43,344 bases of DNA from JBGQOJ01 sp052119585. Its GTDB lineage: Bacteria; Pseudomonadota; Alphaproteobacteria; Rhodobacterales; Rhodobacteraceae. Within the stretch, counting starts at the first letter, position 1. Each line of letters opens with the position of its first letter. The position numbers were made by a program, and so were the translations under genes. This document shows, piece by piece, positions 8,130 to 15,859 of this stretch. The notes beneath the pieces were generated by a model, which was not told the origin of the DNA, did no database searches, and saw only the letters and a list, made by a program, of their open reading frames with translations. The stretch lies in assembly GCF_052119585.1 (NCBI RefSeq), contig NZ_JBGQOJ010000025.1:1-43344 (forward strand), given 5' to 3'.

Positions 8130-9022
8130 CACGACCGACCTTTCAGCAGCTTGAACGCATCGCCAAAGGCATCAAGAACATTGGTCGGCAACAAAATCGT
8201 CTGCTTCCCCGCGCCCTTGCCGACCGCCACCAGCGCCTCGACCTGTTTCAGCGCAACCTGATATTGCGCCGCCTCGATCCCGTTTTCCTTGATCGCCTGC
8301 GCCACAACACTTGTTGCATAGGCTTCGGCATCAGCCTGCACGCGGCGCGCCTTGGCCCCCTGTTCGGCGGCGTAAAGCTCTGCATCGGCGTTCAGCTCGA
8401 CCGCGCGCTTTGTGCCTTCGGCCTCTGTCACCTGCGCCCGCCGTGCCCGTTCGGCATTCAGCTGTTGCAACATCGCGTTGCGGGTCTGCTGGTCAAGGTT
8501 CACATCCAGCAATTCGGCCCGCGTCACCTCGATGCCCCAGTCATCGACAACCGCCTCGACCGATTGCTTGATCCGCGTGGTCAGCTGGTTGCGGTTCGAC
8601 TGCACATCGTCCAGTTCCATCGCGCCGATCTCTGACCGGACGATCCCCGCAACCGTCGTTGCAATTGCCGCATCCACATCGCGAATACGGTAGACCGTCT
8701 TTTCCGGCTCGATGATCCGGTAAAACACCGAAGTATCGACCTGCACCAGAACGTTGTCGGCTGTGATCGCGTCCTGCTTCGCCGTCGGCAACTGGCGTTC
8801 CAGAATGGAAATCCTGTGCCGCACCCGGTCCAGAAACGGCACGATAAAGTTGATTCCGGGCCCAAGCACCGCCCGCAACCGGCCAAAACGTTCCACAACA
8901 AATTTCTCGGATTGCGGCACGATCCGCACCCCCAGAAAGATGCACAGAATTATAAAGGCCGCGATAAAGACCAGAACAATGTTCTGTCCGATGAATTGAC
9001 CCAAAGTGTCTTCGACCGGCAT
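8129..9022 (-). CDS. SPFH/stomatin-family membrane protein (QmcA-like)
   Basis: A 297-residue stomatin/prohibitin-like protein. It has one N-terminal membrane segment (IVLVFIAAFIILCIFLGV, about residues 15-32), an SPFH domain beginning IVPQSEKFVVERFGR, and a long Ala/Glu/Arg-rich coiled coil (about 190-260) for ring assembly. It ends in a helix containing VALKQVEALVAVGKG. Such proteins form large membrane-anchored rings in bacteria and often associate with membrane proteases. The ATG at 9022 follows AAGGAG. The NfeD-like partner overlaps its stop by one base. QmcA is the closest well-known relative, but I would not fix a gene symbol from the sequence alone. Confidence 0.92.
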   Translation of the reverse strand: MPVEDTLGQFIGQNIVLVFIAAFIILCIFLGVRIVPQSEKFVVERFGRLRAVLGPGINFIVPFLDRVRHRISILERQLPTAKQDAITADNVLVQVDTSVFYRIIEPEKTVYRIRDVDAAIATTVAGIVRSEIGAMELDDVQSNRNQLTTRIKQSVEAVVDDWGIEVTRAELLDVNLDQQTRNAMLQQLNAERARRAQVTEAEGTKRAVELNADAELYAAEQGAKARRVQADAEAYATSVVAQAIKENGIEAAQYQVALKQVEALVAVGKGAGKQTILLPTNVLDAFGDAFKLLKGRS

Positions 9023-9171
9023 GGTTCGGCTCCTTGTGTGTGTCCGCGCGTACTATGCGGACAAGTATTCCCCTAGGAAAGCGCAACCTGCGCTGCGCAA
9101 AACTTTCTGCATGTCATGTACATGGGCTGTGCATGGATTGTGCATTGCCAATTTCAGGCGTATTTTGCGCT

Positions 9172-10425
9172 ATGCCCGCCCTTTGCCGTGATTGCCTGAC
9201 CCAGTTTGACACAGGCGCCCGCTGTCCCTCTTGCCGCAGTCCACGGGTGCTATCGCATCCCGAACTTTTCGATCTGACGATCGCCCATATGGATTGCGAC
9301 GCCTTCTATGCCTCGGTCGAAAAACGCGACAATCCCGAGCTGGCCGACAGGCCCGTGATCATCGGCGGCGGTCGGCGCGGCGTGGTGTCCACTGCGTGTT
9401 ACATCGCGCGGATCAAGGGCGTGCGGTCGGCCATGCCAATGTTCAAGGCGCTTGCGCTCTGCCCCGAGGCCGTCGTCGTAAAGCCCCGCATGGACGCCTA
9501 TGTCGATGCCTCCCGCGCGATCCGCGCCATGATGGACGCGCTATCTCCCTCGATCGAGCCGCTGTCGCTGGACGAGGCGTTCATCGACCTGACCGGAACC
9601 GCCAAGCTGCACGGCGCACCGCCCGCTGTCATGCTGGCCCGCCTGATCAAGCGGATGCAGACCGAACTGGGCCTGTCGGGGTCTATCGGTCTGTCACACA
9701 ACAAATTTCTGGCAAAAATCGCATCCGATCTGGACAAACCGCGCGGCTTTGCCGTGATCGGCAAGGCCGAGACGGAAGCCTTCCTTTTGAACAAGCCCGT
9801 GCGGATGATCTGGGGCGTCGGTGCCGCGATGCAGTCCAGCCTGGACGCCGCCGGCATTCGCACCTTTGCCGACCTTCTGCGCTGGGACCGCAAGGATTTG
9901 CACGCACGGTTCGGCTCTATGGGTGAACGTCTTTGGCATCTGGCCCGCGGGCAGGACACGCGGCGCGTCTCTGCCAATGCGCCCGTGAAAAGCATCTCGA
10001 AGGAAACCACCTTCAACGACGATACCGCTGATGCGGGCATTCTGGACGGCCATCTGTGGCGGCTTGCCGAACAGGTATCGGACCGCGCCAAGGCCCGCGA
10101 TCTGGCAGGTCGGGTCGTGGTTCTGAAACTCAAACGCTCGGATTTCTCGCTGATCACCCGTCGCCACAGCCTGCACGACACCACCCAGATCGCCGACCGC
10201 ATCTACCGCACCGCAAGAGAGCTGTTCGACCAAGTGGGCAACAAAGGCCCCTACCGATTGATCGGCGTCGGCATTACCGACCTGAGCGCTGCCACCGGTG
10301 TGGACATGTCCGGCGACCTGCTGGACCCTGACGCCACAAAACGCGCCCGGGCAGAGCGGGCAGCAGACCAGATCAGGCAGAAATTCGGGGCGGATGCGAT
10401 TGTGAAGGGCCGGTCGCTGCGTTGA
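9172..10425 (+). CDS. dinB: DNA polymerase IV (Y-family) with N-terminal Cys4 knuckle
   Basis: Error-prone translesion polymerase. 417 residues: an N-terminal extension of about 35 residues with two Cys pairs (CRDC at 5-8 and CPSC at 18-21), then a complete DinB core. The catalytic acidic residues are in IAHMDCDAFYASVE (Asp41) and LSLDEAFIDLTG. The helix-hairpin-helix region follows (about 210-250, MIWGVGAAMQSSLDAAGI), then the little-finger domain from about 275. The start at 9172 keeps the Cys pairs; a start at the IAHMD methionine would lose them. Rhodobacterales DinB proteins commonly carry this extension, which probably binds zinc. I found no LexA box (GTTC-N7-GTTC) in the 150 bases upstream. 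Confidence 0.95.
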   Translation: MPALCRDCLTQFDTGARCPSCRSPRVLSHPELFDLTIAHMDCDAFYASVEKRDNPELADRPVIIGGGRRGVVSTACYIARIKGVRSAMPMFKALALCPEAVVVKPRMDAYVDASRAIRAMMDALSPSIEPLSLDEAFIDLTGTAKLHGAPPAVMLARLIKRMQTELGLSGSIGLSHNKFLAKIASDLDKPRGFAVIGKAETEAFLLNKPVRMIWGVGAAMQSSLDAAGIRTFADLLRWDRKDLHARFGSMGERLWHLARGQDTRRVSANAPVKSISKETTFNDDTADAGILDGHLWRLAEQVSDRAKARDLAGRVVVLKLKRSDFSLITRRHSLHDTTQIADRIYRTARELFDQVGNKGPYRLIGVGITDLSAATGVDMSGDLLDPDATKRARAERAADQIRQKFGADAIVKGRSLR

Positions 10426-11286
10426 TCATTCCGCCGCCAGCGGAACAGTCTTACGCCCCGCTTCGGTGATCTCTGAGATCACCTGACCGATCAGCTTTTT
10501 GAAACCTGAAAAGTTCCCGTTCGGGCGAATCAATTGCTCGTTCATATAAAGCGACCGGTCGATTTCAATCTGGATCGCGTGCTGACGACGTGACGGACGA
10601 CCGTAGTGCTGCGTGATATAGGCCCCGGCAAAGGGTGCGTTCCGGACGACCCTAAGACCGGCATTCAGGAAAGCGCTTTCAACCCTGTCGACGATTGCCT
10701 CACCCGCCGCCGCGCCGAATCGGTCGCCGATCACCACCTCGGCACGCGGAACCCCGAACTGGCTGATGCTCTCGAGAGCCTCGTGCGGCATCGAATGACA
10801 GTCCAGCAAAATCGCCTCGCCGAATTGCGCATGACTTTCGTCCAGCAGCTTTTGCAGGGTGTCATGGTAGGGCTGCCAATGCGTCGCGATCCGGGCCTCG
10901 GCCTCCTTCATGGGCAGCTTGCCGCGATAGATCGCGCGCCCGTTCGACACAACGCGAGGAATCACCCCAAGACCCGAGGCAACACGCGGATTATGTGCAA
11001 TTTTCCTGACGCCTTCGATCAGCGCCGGATCAAGCTCTTCCGCCCCGCGGTTCATATCTATAAAGGCGCGCGGCGCCGTCGCGACCAGCAACGGCGCACC
11101 GAAACCGGGCGCATCCGCGAACAGTATATCCACGAATGCATCCTCGGATGACCGGATCGACCGCTCATCCAGAACCGACTTCATCATGAAAGACCACGCA
11201 TAGTCCCGCCCGCTATGAGGCGATGCAAAGACCACGCTTGTCGTGCGCTCGGCTGGCAGATGAAGGTGGAAAGCGGGCTTGCCCAT
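10426..11286 (-). CDS. N-formylglutamate amidohydrolase family protein
   Basis: A 286-residue enzyme of the FGase family, which hydrolyses N-formyl-L-glutamate to formate and glutamate (HutG in histidine degradation) or related N-acyl amino acids. The family's metal-site region is visible as FASPHSGRDY near the N-terminus. Further conserved parts are RAFIDMNRG, LLDCHSMP and the C-terminal HAIQIEIDRSLYMNE. The ATG at 11286 follows AGGAGA. It is tail-to-tail with dinB, with no bases between the stop codons. No other hut genes are nearby, so a role in histidine catabolism is only one possibility and I leave the symbol empty. Confidence 0.92.
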   Translation of the reverse strand: MGKPAFHLHLPAERTTSVVFASPHSGRDYAWSFMMKSVLDERSIRSSEDAFVDILFADAPGFGAPLLVATAPRAFIDMNRGAEELDPALIEGVRKIAHNPRVASGLGVIPRVVSNGRAIYRGKLPMKEAEARIATHWQPYHDTLQKLLDESHAQFGEAILLDCHSMPHEALESISQFGVPRAEVVIGDRFGAAAGEAIVDRVESAFLNAGLRVVRNAPFAGAYITQHYGRPSRRQHAIQIEIDRSLYMNEQLIRPNGNFSGFKKLIGQVISEITEAGRKTVPLAAE

Positions 11287-11340
11287 GTGGTCTCCTCTAT
11301 GACAAATATATAAACGAATTTCCGAAGTTACCAAAACCCC

Positions 11341-11369
11341 TTGAACACTTCTTCGACTCCTTTTATAGA
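11341..11369 (+). promoter_or_regulatory. Sigma-70-type promoter for tRNA-Val and possibly rpmJ
   Basis: TTGAAC (11341-11346), a 17-base spacer and TATAGA (11364-11369) fit a strong housekeeping promoter. Initiation would fall near 11377, about 60 bases before the tRNA. The run 11370-11435 has no other feature. Confidence 0.6.
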
Positions 11370-11435
11370 CCGTCCACCAACGCCGACCAGCGGCGGGCAC
11401 TAAACCGTGTTTTCGCTGGTTTGTTTAGGTCATAT

Positions 11436-11510
11436 GGGCGCTTAGCTCAGTGGTAGAGCACTTCGTTGACATCGAAGGGGTCACTGGTTCGAACCCAGTA
11501 GTGCCCACCA
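11436..11510 (+). tRNA. tRNA-Val (anticodon GAC)
   Basis: A complete cloverleaf. The acceptor stem is GGGCGCT paired with AGTGCCC (one G-T pair) and a CCA end is encoded. The D-arm contains AGCTCAGTGGTAGAGC. The anticodon stem CTTCG/CGAAG encloses loop TTGACAT with anticodon GAC at 11468-11470. The T-arm contains GGTTCGAACCC. GAC reads GUC and GUU valine codons. A sigma-70-like promoter lies 67 bases upstream and rpmJ begins 66 bases downstream with no terminator between them, so the two may be cotranscribed. Confidence 0.97.
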
Positions 11511-11576
11511 TATGTCCCTTCGGGGAACCGAATTTTAACCTAGGCGCGCCGCGCGCCGCGAAACAGGAGAAGACCC

Positions 11577-11702
11577 ATGAAGGTCAGAAACTCGCTCCGC
11601 TCGCTCAAGCAGCGTCATCGCGACTGCCAAGTCGTGCGCCGTAAGGGCCGCGTCTACGTGATCAACAAGACGCAAAAGCGCTTCAAAGCTCGTCAGGGCT
11701 AA
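11577..11702 (+). CDS. rpmJ: 50S ribosomal protein L36 (zinc-ligand-free form)
   Basis: A 41-residue, strongly basic protein (starts MKVRNSLRSLKQRHRD, ends NKTQKRFKARQG) of the large ribosomal subunit. Classical L36 holds zinc with three Cys and one His; here only one Cys (position 17) remains and the zinc site is lost, as is usual for the 41-residue alphaproteobacterial type (the C-minus or YkgO form). The ATG follows AGGAGA at 11565-11570. It lies outside the ribosomal protein operons, between tRNA-Val and a strong terminator at 11719, a frequent placement for this small gene. Confidence 0.95.
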   Translation: MKVRNSLRSLKQRHRDCQVVRRKGRVYVINKTQKRFKARQG

Positions 11703-11718
11703 GATACCGCTCTTGAAC

Positions 11719-11766
11719 AAGAAAACGCCGCCGGGTTGCAAAACCTTGGCGGCGTTTTCTTGTTTT
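11719..11766 (+). terminator. Strong bidirectional terminator between rpmJ and the formate dehydrogenase gene
   Basis: A 14-base perfect inverted repeat, AAGAAAACGCCGCC (11719-11732) and GGCGGCGTTTTCTT (11748-11761), with a 15-base loop and T-rich ends on both strands. It serves rpmJ and can stop convergent transcription of the formate dehydrogenase gene. Confidence 0.88.
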
Positions 11767-11830
11767 GGGACCTAAATGTGCGGAGGCCTAGGGGTGTCAA
11801 CCACATGGGCCGACACCCTTTTTGCTGCAT

Positions 11831-14614
11831 TTATTCAGCGGGCACAGTCTCGGCCTCGACCTTTTCCACCCGCACCGCCGAATACTTGAACTCCGGGATC
11901 TTGCCGAACGGATCTAGCGCGGGGTTGGTCAGGACGTTGGCCGATGCCTCGACAAAGGCGAAGGGCATGAACACCATGTCTTCGGCCACCGCACGGTCGG
12001 CGCGGGCCATCACCTCGATTGATCCGCGCCGCGTGGTCAGGCGCAGCATGCCGCCCGGCTCTACCCCCAGCTTACGCAGGGTCGCGGGGTGCAGCGAACA
12101 GTTCGCCTCGGGCTCCACCGCGTCCAACACCGTCGCGCGGCGCGTCATCGACCCGGTGTGCCAGTGTTCCAGTTGCCGCCCCGTGGTCAGGATCATCGGG
12201 AAGCGCTCGTCGGGCACCTCGGCGGGGGGCGTCACGCGGGCGGGGGTGAACATGGCGCGCCCCGCACGGCGCGGAAAACCGTCGCCAAACACAACAGACT
12301 GCCCCGGATCCTCGGGCGACAGACATGGGTATTGCACGGCCCCTTCGGTTTCCAGACGGTTCCAGGTGATGTGATGCAAGGACCGCATCGACATCTTCAT
12401 CTCGTCGAACACGCTGCGCGGACCGTCATAGTCCCAATCAAGACCCAGACGCCGCGCCATATCGACGATGATCCGCCAATCCTCGCGCGCCTGACCCGGC
12501 GGGTTGATCGCCTTGCGGGCCATCTGCACCTGACGGTTCGTGTTGGTCACCGTCCCGGTTTTCTCTGGCAAGGCAGAGGCGGGCAGAATCACGTCGGCAA
12601 AATTGGCGGTCTCTGTCAGGAAGATATCCTGCACCACAAGATGGTCCAGCTGGGCCAGTGATTTGCGGGCATGTTCCACATCGGGGTCGGACATCGCAGG
12701 ATTTTCGCCCATGATATACATGCCCTTGATCTCTCCACGGTACATCGCGTCGATGATCTCGACCACGGTCAGCCCCGGTTGCGCCTGAATTTCGGTGCCT
12801 TTCCAGATGTGCCGGAACAGCTCGCGCACCTCGACGTCCGTTACCGGCTGATAATCCGGCAGAACCTGCGGGATCAAACCCGCGTCAGATGCGCCCTGCA
12901 CGTTGTTCTGACCGCGCAAAGGGTGAAGCCCCGTGCCCGGTCGCCCGATCTGACCGCACAGCAGCGCCAGCGCGATCAGGCAGCGGGCGTTGTCTGTGCC
13001 GTGGATATGCTGGCTGACGCCCATGCCCCAGAAAATCATCGCCGAGGTCGCGCCGGCATACAGACGGGCCACCTCGCGGATCGTCTCGGCCTCGACCCCG
13101 CACAGCTCTGCCATGCGCTCCGGCGGAAAGGCACGGATATGGTCGCGGAATTCAAAGAAACCTTCGGTGAAGCCCTCGATATATTGCCGGTCGTACAGCT
13201 TTTCCTCGACGATCACATGCATGATCGAGTTCAGCAGGGCGACATCGGTGCCGGGCCGGAACTGAAGCATATATTCCGCATGACGTTTCATCGCGGTGCC
13301 GCGCGGGTCCATGATGACCAGCTTGCCGCCGCGCTTGGTGAACTGCTTGAAATAGGTGGCGGCGACGGGGTGGTTCTCGGTCGGGTTGGCCCCGATCACG
13401 ATCGCCACATCGGCATTCTGAATTTCGTTGAACGAGGCCGTCACAGCGCCGCTACCGACGTTTTCCATCAACGCGGCAACCGAGGACGCATGGCACAGCC
13501 GCGTGCAGTGATCGACGTTGTTGTGCTTGAACCCCTGGCGAATCAGCTTCTGGAACAGATAGGCCTCTTCGTTGGAGCATTTGGCAGACCCGAACCCCGC
13601 CACCGATTTGCCACCGTAATACGACCGCAGATCGCTAAGCCCGCGGGCTGCAACATCCAGCGCCTCTTCCCATGTCGCCTCGCGGAAATGGGTCCAGGGG
13701 TTGTTCGGATCCACGTTCAGCCCCTTCTCCGGCGCATCCTCGCGGCGGATCATCGGCTTGGTCAGGCGGTGCGGGTGGTGGATATAGTCGAACCCGAACC
13801 GGCCCTTGACGCAAAGGCGCCCCTCGTTTGCGGGGCCGTTGATGCCCTCGACATATTTGATCTTGCCGTCTTTGACCTTCAGGCTGACCTGACACCCGAC
13901 GCCGCAGAACGGGCAGACGCTGGCAACCTCGGTGTCGAAATCCTTGCTGTCGCCGACCAATGCCCCGTCCACAACGCTGGCAGGCATCAGCGCACCCGTC
14001 GGGCAGGCCTGAACGCATTCTCCGCAGGCCACACAGCTGCTGTCGCCCATCGGGTCAGACATATCGAACACCGGATAGGCATCATGCCCGCGCCCCGCCA
14101 TGCCGATCACGTCATTCACCTGAACCTCGCGGCAGGCCCGCACGCAAAGCCCGCATTGGATGCACGCATCCAGCGAAACGCTCATCGCGATATGGGACGC
14201 GTCCAGCAGCGGAATGCGGGCCTGTTCCAGCTTTGGCAGGCGGCTGGTGGTGACGCCCTGCTCTGCCGCCATATCCCAAAGATGGCTGGATTTGTCATGG
14301 GCCACCTCTGGCGCGGGCTGATCCGCGACCAGCATCTCCATCACCATTCTGCGGGCGGTTTTTGCACGGCTGGTGTCCGTGCTGACGACCATGCCGTCGG
14401 TCGGAACCCGCACGCAAGACGCAGCCAACGTCCGCTCGCCGTCGATCTCGACCATACAGGCGCGGCAGTTGCCGTCGCTGCGGTATCCGACCTGATCCTT
14501 GTGGCACAAATGCGGAATGCGGGTGCCTTCGCGCTTGGCGATCTCCCAGATCGTCTCCTCGCCATTGGTTTCAACCATCTGGCCATCAAGCGTAAAGCGA
14601 ATTGTCTCGGACAT
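11831..14614 (-). CDS. Formate dehydrogenase alpha subunit (molybdenum or tungsten, multi-FeS)
   Basis: A 927-residue FdsA/FdhA-type catalytic subunit that oxidises formate to CO2. Domains in order: a [2Fe-2S] domain (Cys37, 50, 53, 67); two [4Fe-4S] ferredoxin motifs (CIQCGLCVRAC at 151-161 and CVACGECVQAC at 194-204); a fourth cluster site (Cys234, 237, 241, 268); the bis-MGD catalytic domain; and a C-terminal molydopterin-dinucleotide-binding domain. The likely metal-ligand Cys is Cys374 in TRLCHASSVA, the place of selenocysteine in FdhF. The ATG at 14614 follows GGGAG. No beta, gamma, FdhD or FdsD gene is adjacent, so the electron acceptor is unclear. It could draw formate from the glutathione-linked formaldehyde pathway encoded elsewhere in this window. 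Confidence 0.92.
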   Translation of the reverse strand: MSETIRFTLDGQMVETNGEETIWEIAKREGTRIPHLCHKDQVGYRSDGNCRACMVEIDGERTLAASCVRVPTDGMVVSTDTSRAKTARRMVMEMLVADQPAPEVAHDKSSHLWDMAAEQGVTTSRLPKLEQARIPLLDASHIAMSVSLDACIQCGLCVRACREVQVNDVIGMAGRGHDAYPVFDMSDPMGDSSCVACGECVQACPTGALMPASVVDGALVGDSKDFDTEVASVCPFCGVGCQVSLKVKDGKIKYVEGINGPANEGRLCVKGRFGFDYIHHPHRLTKPMIRREDAPEKGLNVDPNNPWTHFREATWEEALDVAARGLSDLRSYYGGKSVAGFGSAKCSNEEAYLFQKLIRQGFKHNNVDHCTRLCHASSVAALMENVGSGAVTASFNEIQNADVAIVIGANPTENHPVAATYFKQFTKRGGKLVIMDPRGTAMKRHAEYMLQFRPGTDVALLNSIMHVIVEEKLYDRQYIEGFTEGFFEFRDHIRAFPPERMAELCGVEAETIREVARLYAGATSAMIFWGMGVSQHIHGTDNARCLIALALLCGQIGRPGTGLHPLRGQNNVQGASDAGLIPQVLPDYQPVTDVEVRELFRHIWKGTEIQAQPGLTVVEIIDAMYRGEIKGMYIMGENPAMSDPDVEHARKSLAQLDHLVVQDIFLTETANFADVILPASALPEKTGTVTNTNRQVQMARKAINPPGQAREDWRIIVDMARRLGLDWDYDGPRSVFDEMKMSMRSLHHITWNRLETEGAVQYPCLSPEDPGQSVVFGDGFPRRAGRAMFTPARVTPPAEVPDERFPMILTTGRQLEHWHTGSMTRRATVLDAVEPEANCSLHPATLRKLGVEPGGMLRLTTRRGSIEVMARADRAVAEDMVFMPFAFVEASANVLTNPALDPFGKIPEFKYSAVRVEKVEAETVPAE

Positions 14615-14791
14615 GCGCGCGTCTCCCTGTTGATGCCAGTTTAGACCATGCGCAACGGTGTTGCAGACTCCTATCCGCGACTTGCCCTCGCTCATTTACG
14701 CCGCGCTGTTTCCGATCCGCCCCAAAACGCGGTGCATTGGCAATGAATTCAGGATGGCCTAGACCAAGGGCACATCAAGACGGAGCATATG

Positions 14792-15847
14792 ATGACGCAT
14801 CTTTGGGTTCGGGCCGAACAACGGGCAAACGAGGAACGGGTCGGGCTGACCCCCGAAGGCGCCCGCGCGCTGATCGCCAAGGGCATTCGGGTCACGGTAG
14901 AGCAAAGCTCTGTCCGCGCGATCCCCCTGCAAGGCTACAGGAATGCCGGATGCGAAATCGCCCCCGAGAACACGTGGCCGGACGCCCCCGCCGATGCCAT
15001 CATCTTCGGGCTGAAGGAATTGCCAGAGGACGGCACCCCCCTTCCACATCGCCATATCCTGTTTGGTCACGCCTACAAAGGCCAGCCGGCGGGCCAGCGG
15101 TTGCTGGCCAGGTTCAAGGCGGGTGGCGGCACGATGTATGATCTGGAATATCTGGTGAACACCGACGGTCGCCGCGTCGCCGCCTTTGGATACTGGGCAG
15201 GGTTCGCAGGCGCCGCAGTCTCGATGAAATGCTGGGCCGCCCAGCAACGGCACGAAATCGCAGGACCGGTCGGCGCCTACAGCAGCAAGACCGCCCTGCT
15301 GGACGAGCTTCAGGCAGAGTTGGACCAGATTGGCAGCCACCGCCCGACAGCCATCGTGATCGGCGCCTTGGGGCGCGTGGGCACCGGCGCCGCAGACTTG
15401 TGCACCGCCCTTGGCGTCAAGGTCACCAAATGGGACATGGCCGAAACGGCAAGCGGCGGCCCCTTCCCCGAAGTATTGCAGCACGATCTGTTTCTGAATT
15501 GCATCCTTGCCCGACCCGGCACACCGGTTTTCGTGCCGGCAAGCGCCAAAACAGACCCGCGCAAACTGACCGTCATCGGCGATATCGCCTGCGATCCCGA
15601 CAGCGACTTCTCTCCGGTCAAGGTCTACGACCGGACCACCACTTGGGCAGAACCCGCGCTTCGGGTCCATGACGCGCCACCGCTCGATGTCACGGCTATC
15701 GACAACCTGCCATCCATGCTTCCGGTTGAATCCTCCGAGGATTACGCAGAACAGCTATTGCCCTCGCTTCTGACCTTGGGCAGCTTGGACACAGGCGTAT
15801 GGGGCCGCGCAAAAGCGACCTTCGACCAGCACATCCAGAATACCTAG
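14792..15847 (+). CDS. Saccharopine dehydrogenase (NAD+, L-lysine-forming) family, Lys1-like
   Basis: A 351-residue enzyme related to yeast Lys1 and to the lysine-ketoglutarate reductase half of LKR/SDH; it interconverts lysine plus 2-oxoglutarate with saccharopine. The AlaDh/PNT-type N-terminus is visible as WVRAEQR followed by ERVGLTPEGA. The conserved HILFGHAYKGQ and GTMYDLEYL follow, and a dinucleotide-binding segment is VIGALGRVGTGAADL. I choose the second of two adjacent ATGs (14792) because it lies six bases after GGAG at 14782-14785; 14789 is possible. A second saccharopine dehydrogenase-type gene follows after 12 bases. In marine roseobacters such pairs usually serve lysine degradation; the direction here is inferred. 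Confidence 0.9.
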   Translation: MTHLWVRAEQRANEERVGLTPEGARALIAKGIRVTVEQSSVRAIPLQGYRNAGCEIAPENTWPDAPADAIIFGLKELPEDGTPLPHRHILFGHAYKGQPAGQRLLARFKAGGGTMYDLEYLVNTDGRRVAAFGYWAGFAGAAVSMKCWAAQQRHEIAGPVGAYSSKTALLDELQAELDQIGSHRPTAIVIGALGRVGTGAADLCTALGVKVTKWDMAETASGGPFPEVLQHDLFLNCILARPGTPVFVPASAKTDPRKLTVIGDIACDPDSDFSPVKVYDRTTTWAEPALRVHDAPPLDVTAIDNLPSMLPVESSEDYAEQLLPSLLTLGSLDTGVWGRAKATFDQHIQNT

Positions 15848-15859
15848 GGGAGACAGATC

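Noticed and set aside
9022..9172. LexA-type operator upstream of dinB
   Set aside because: I looked for GTTC-N7-GTTC and the reverse form and found none in this stretch.
11436..11510. tRNA as an integration site for a mobile element
   Set aside because: No integrase and no repeat of the tRNA 3' end is seen downstream, and the neighbours are housekeeping genes.
12671..14644. 657-codon plus-strand frame opposite the formate dehydrogenase gene
   Set aside because: Shadow of a gene with complete cofactor motifs; the translation is His/Arg/Ala-rich with no domain.
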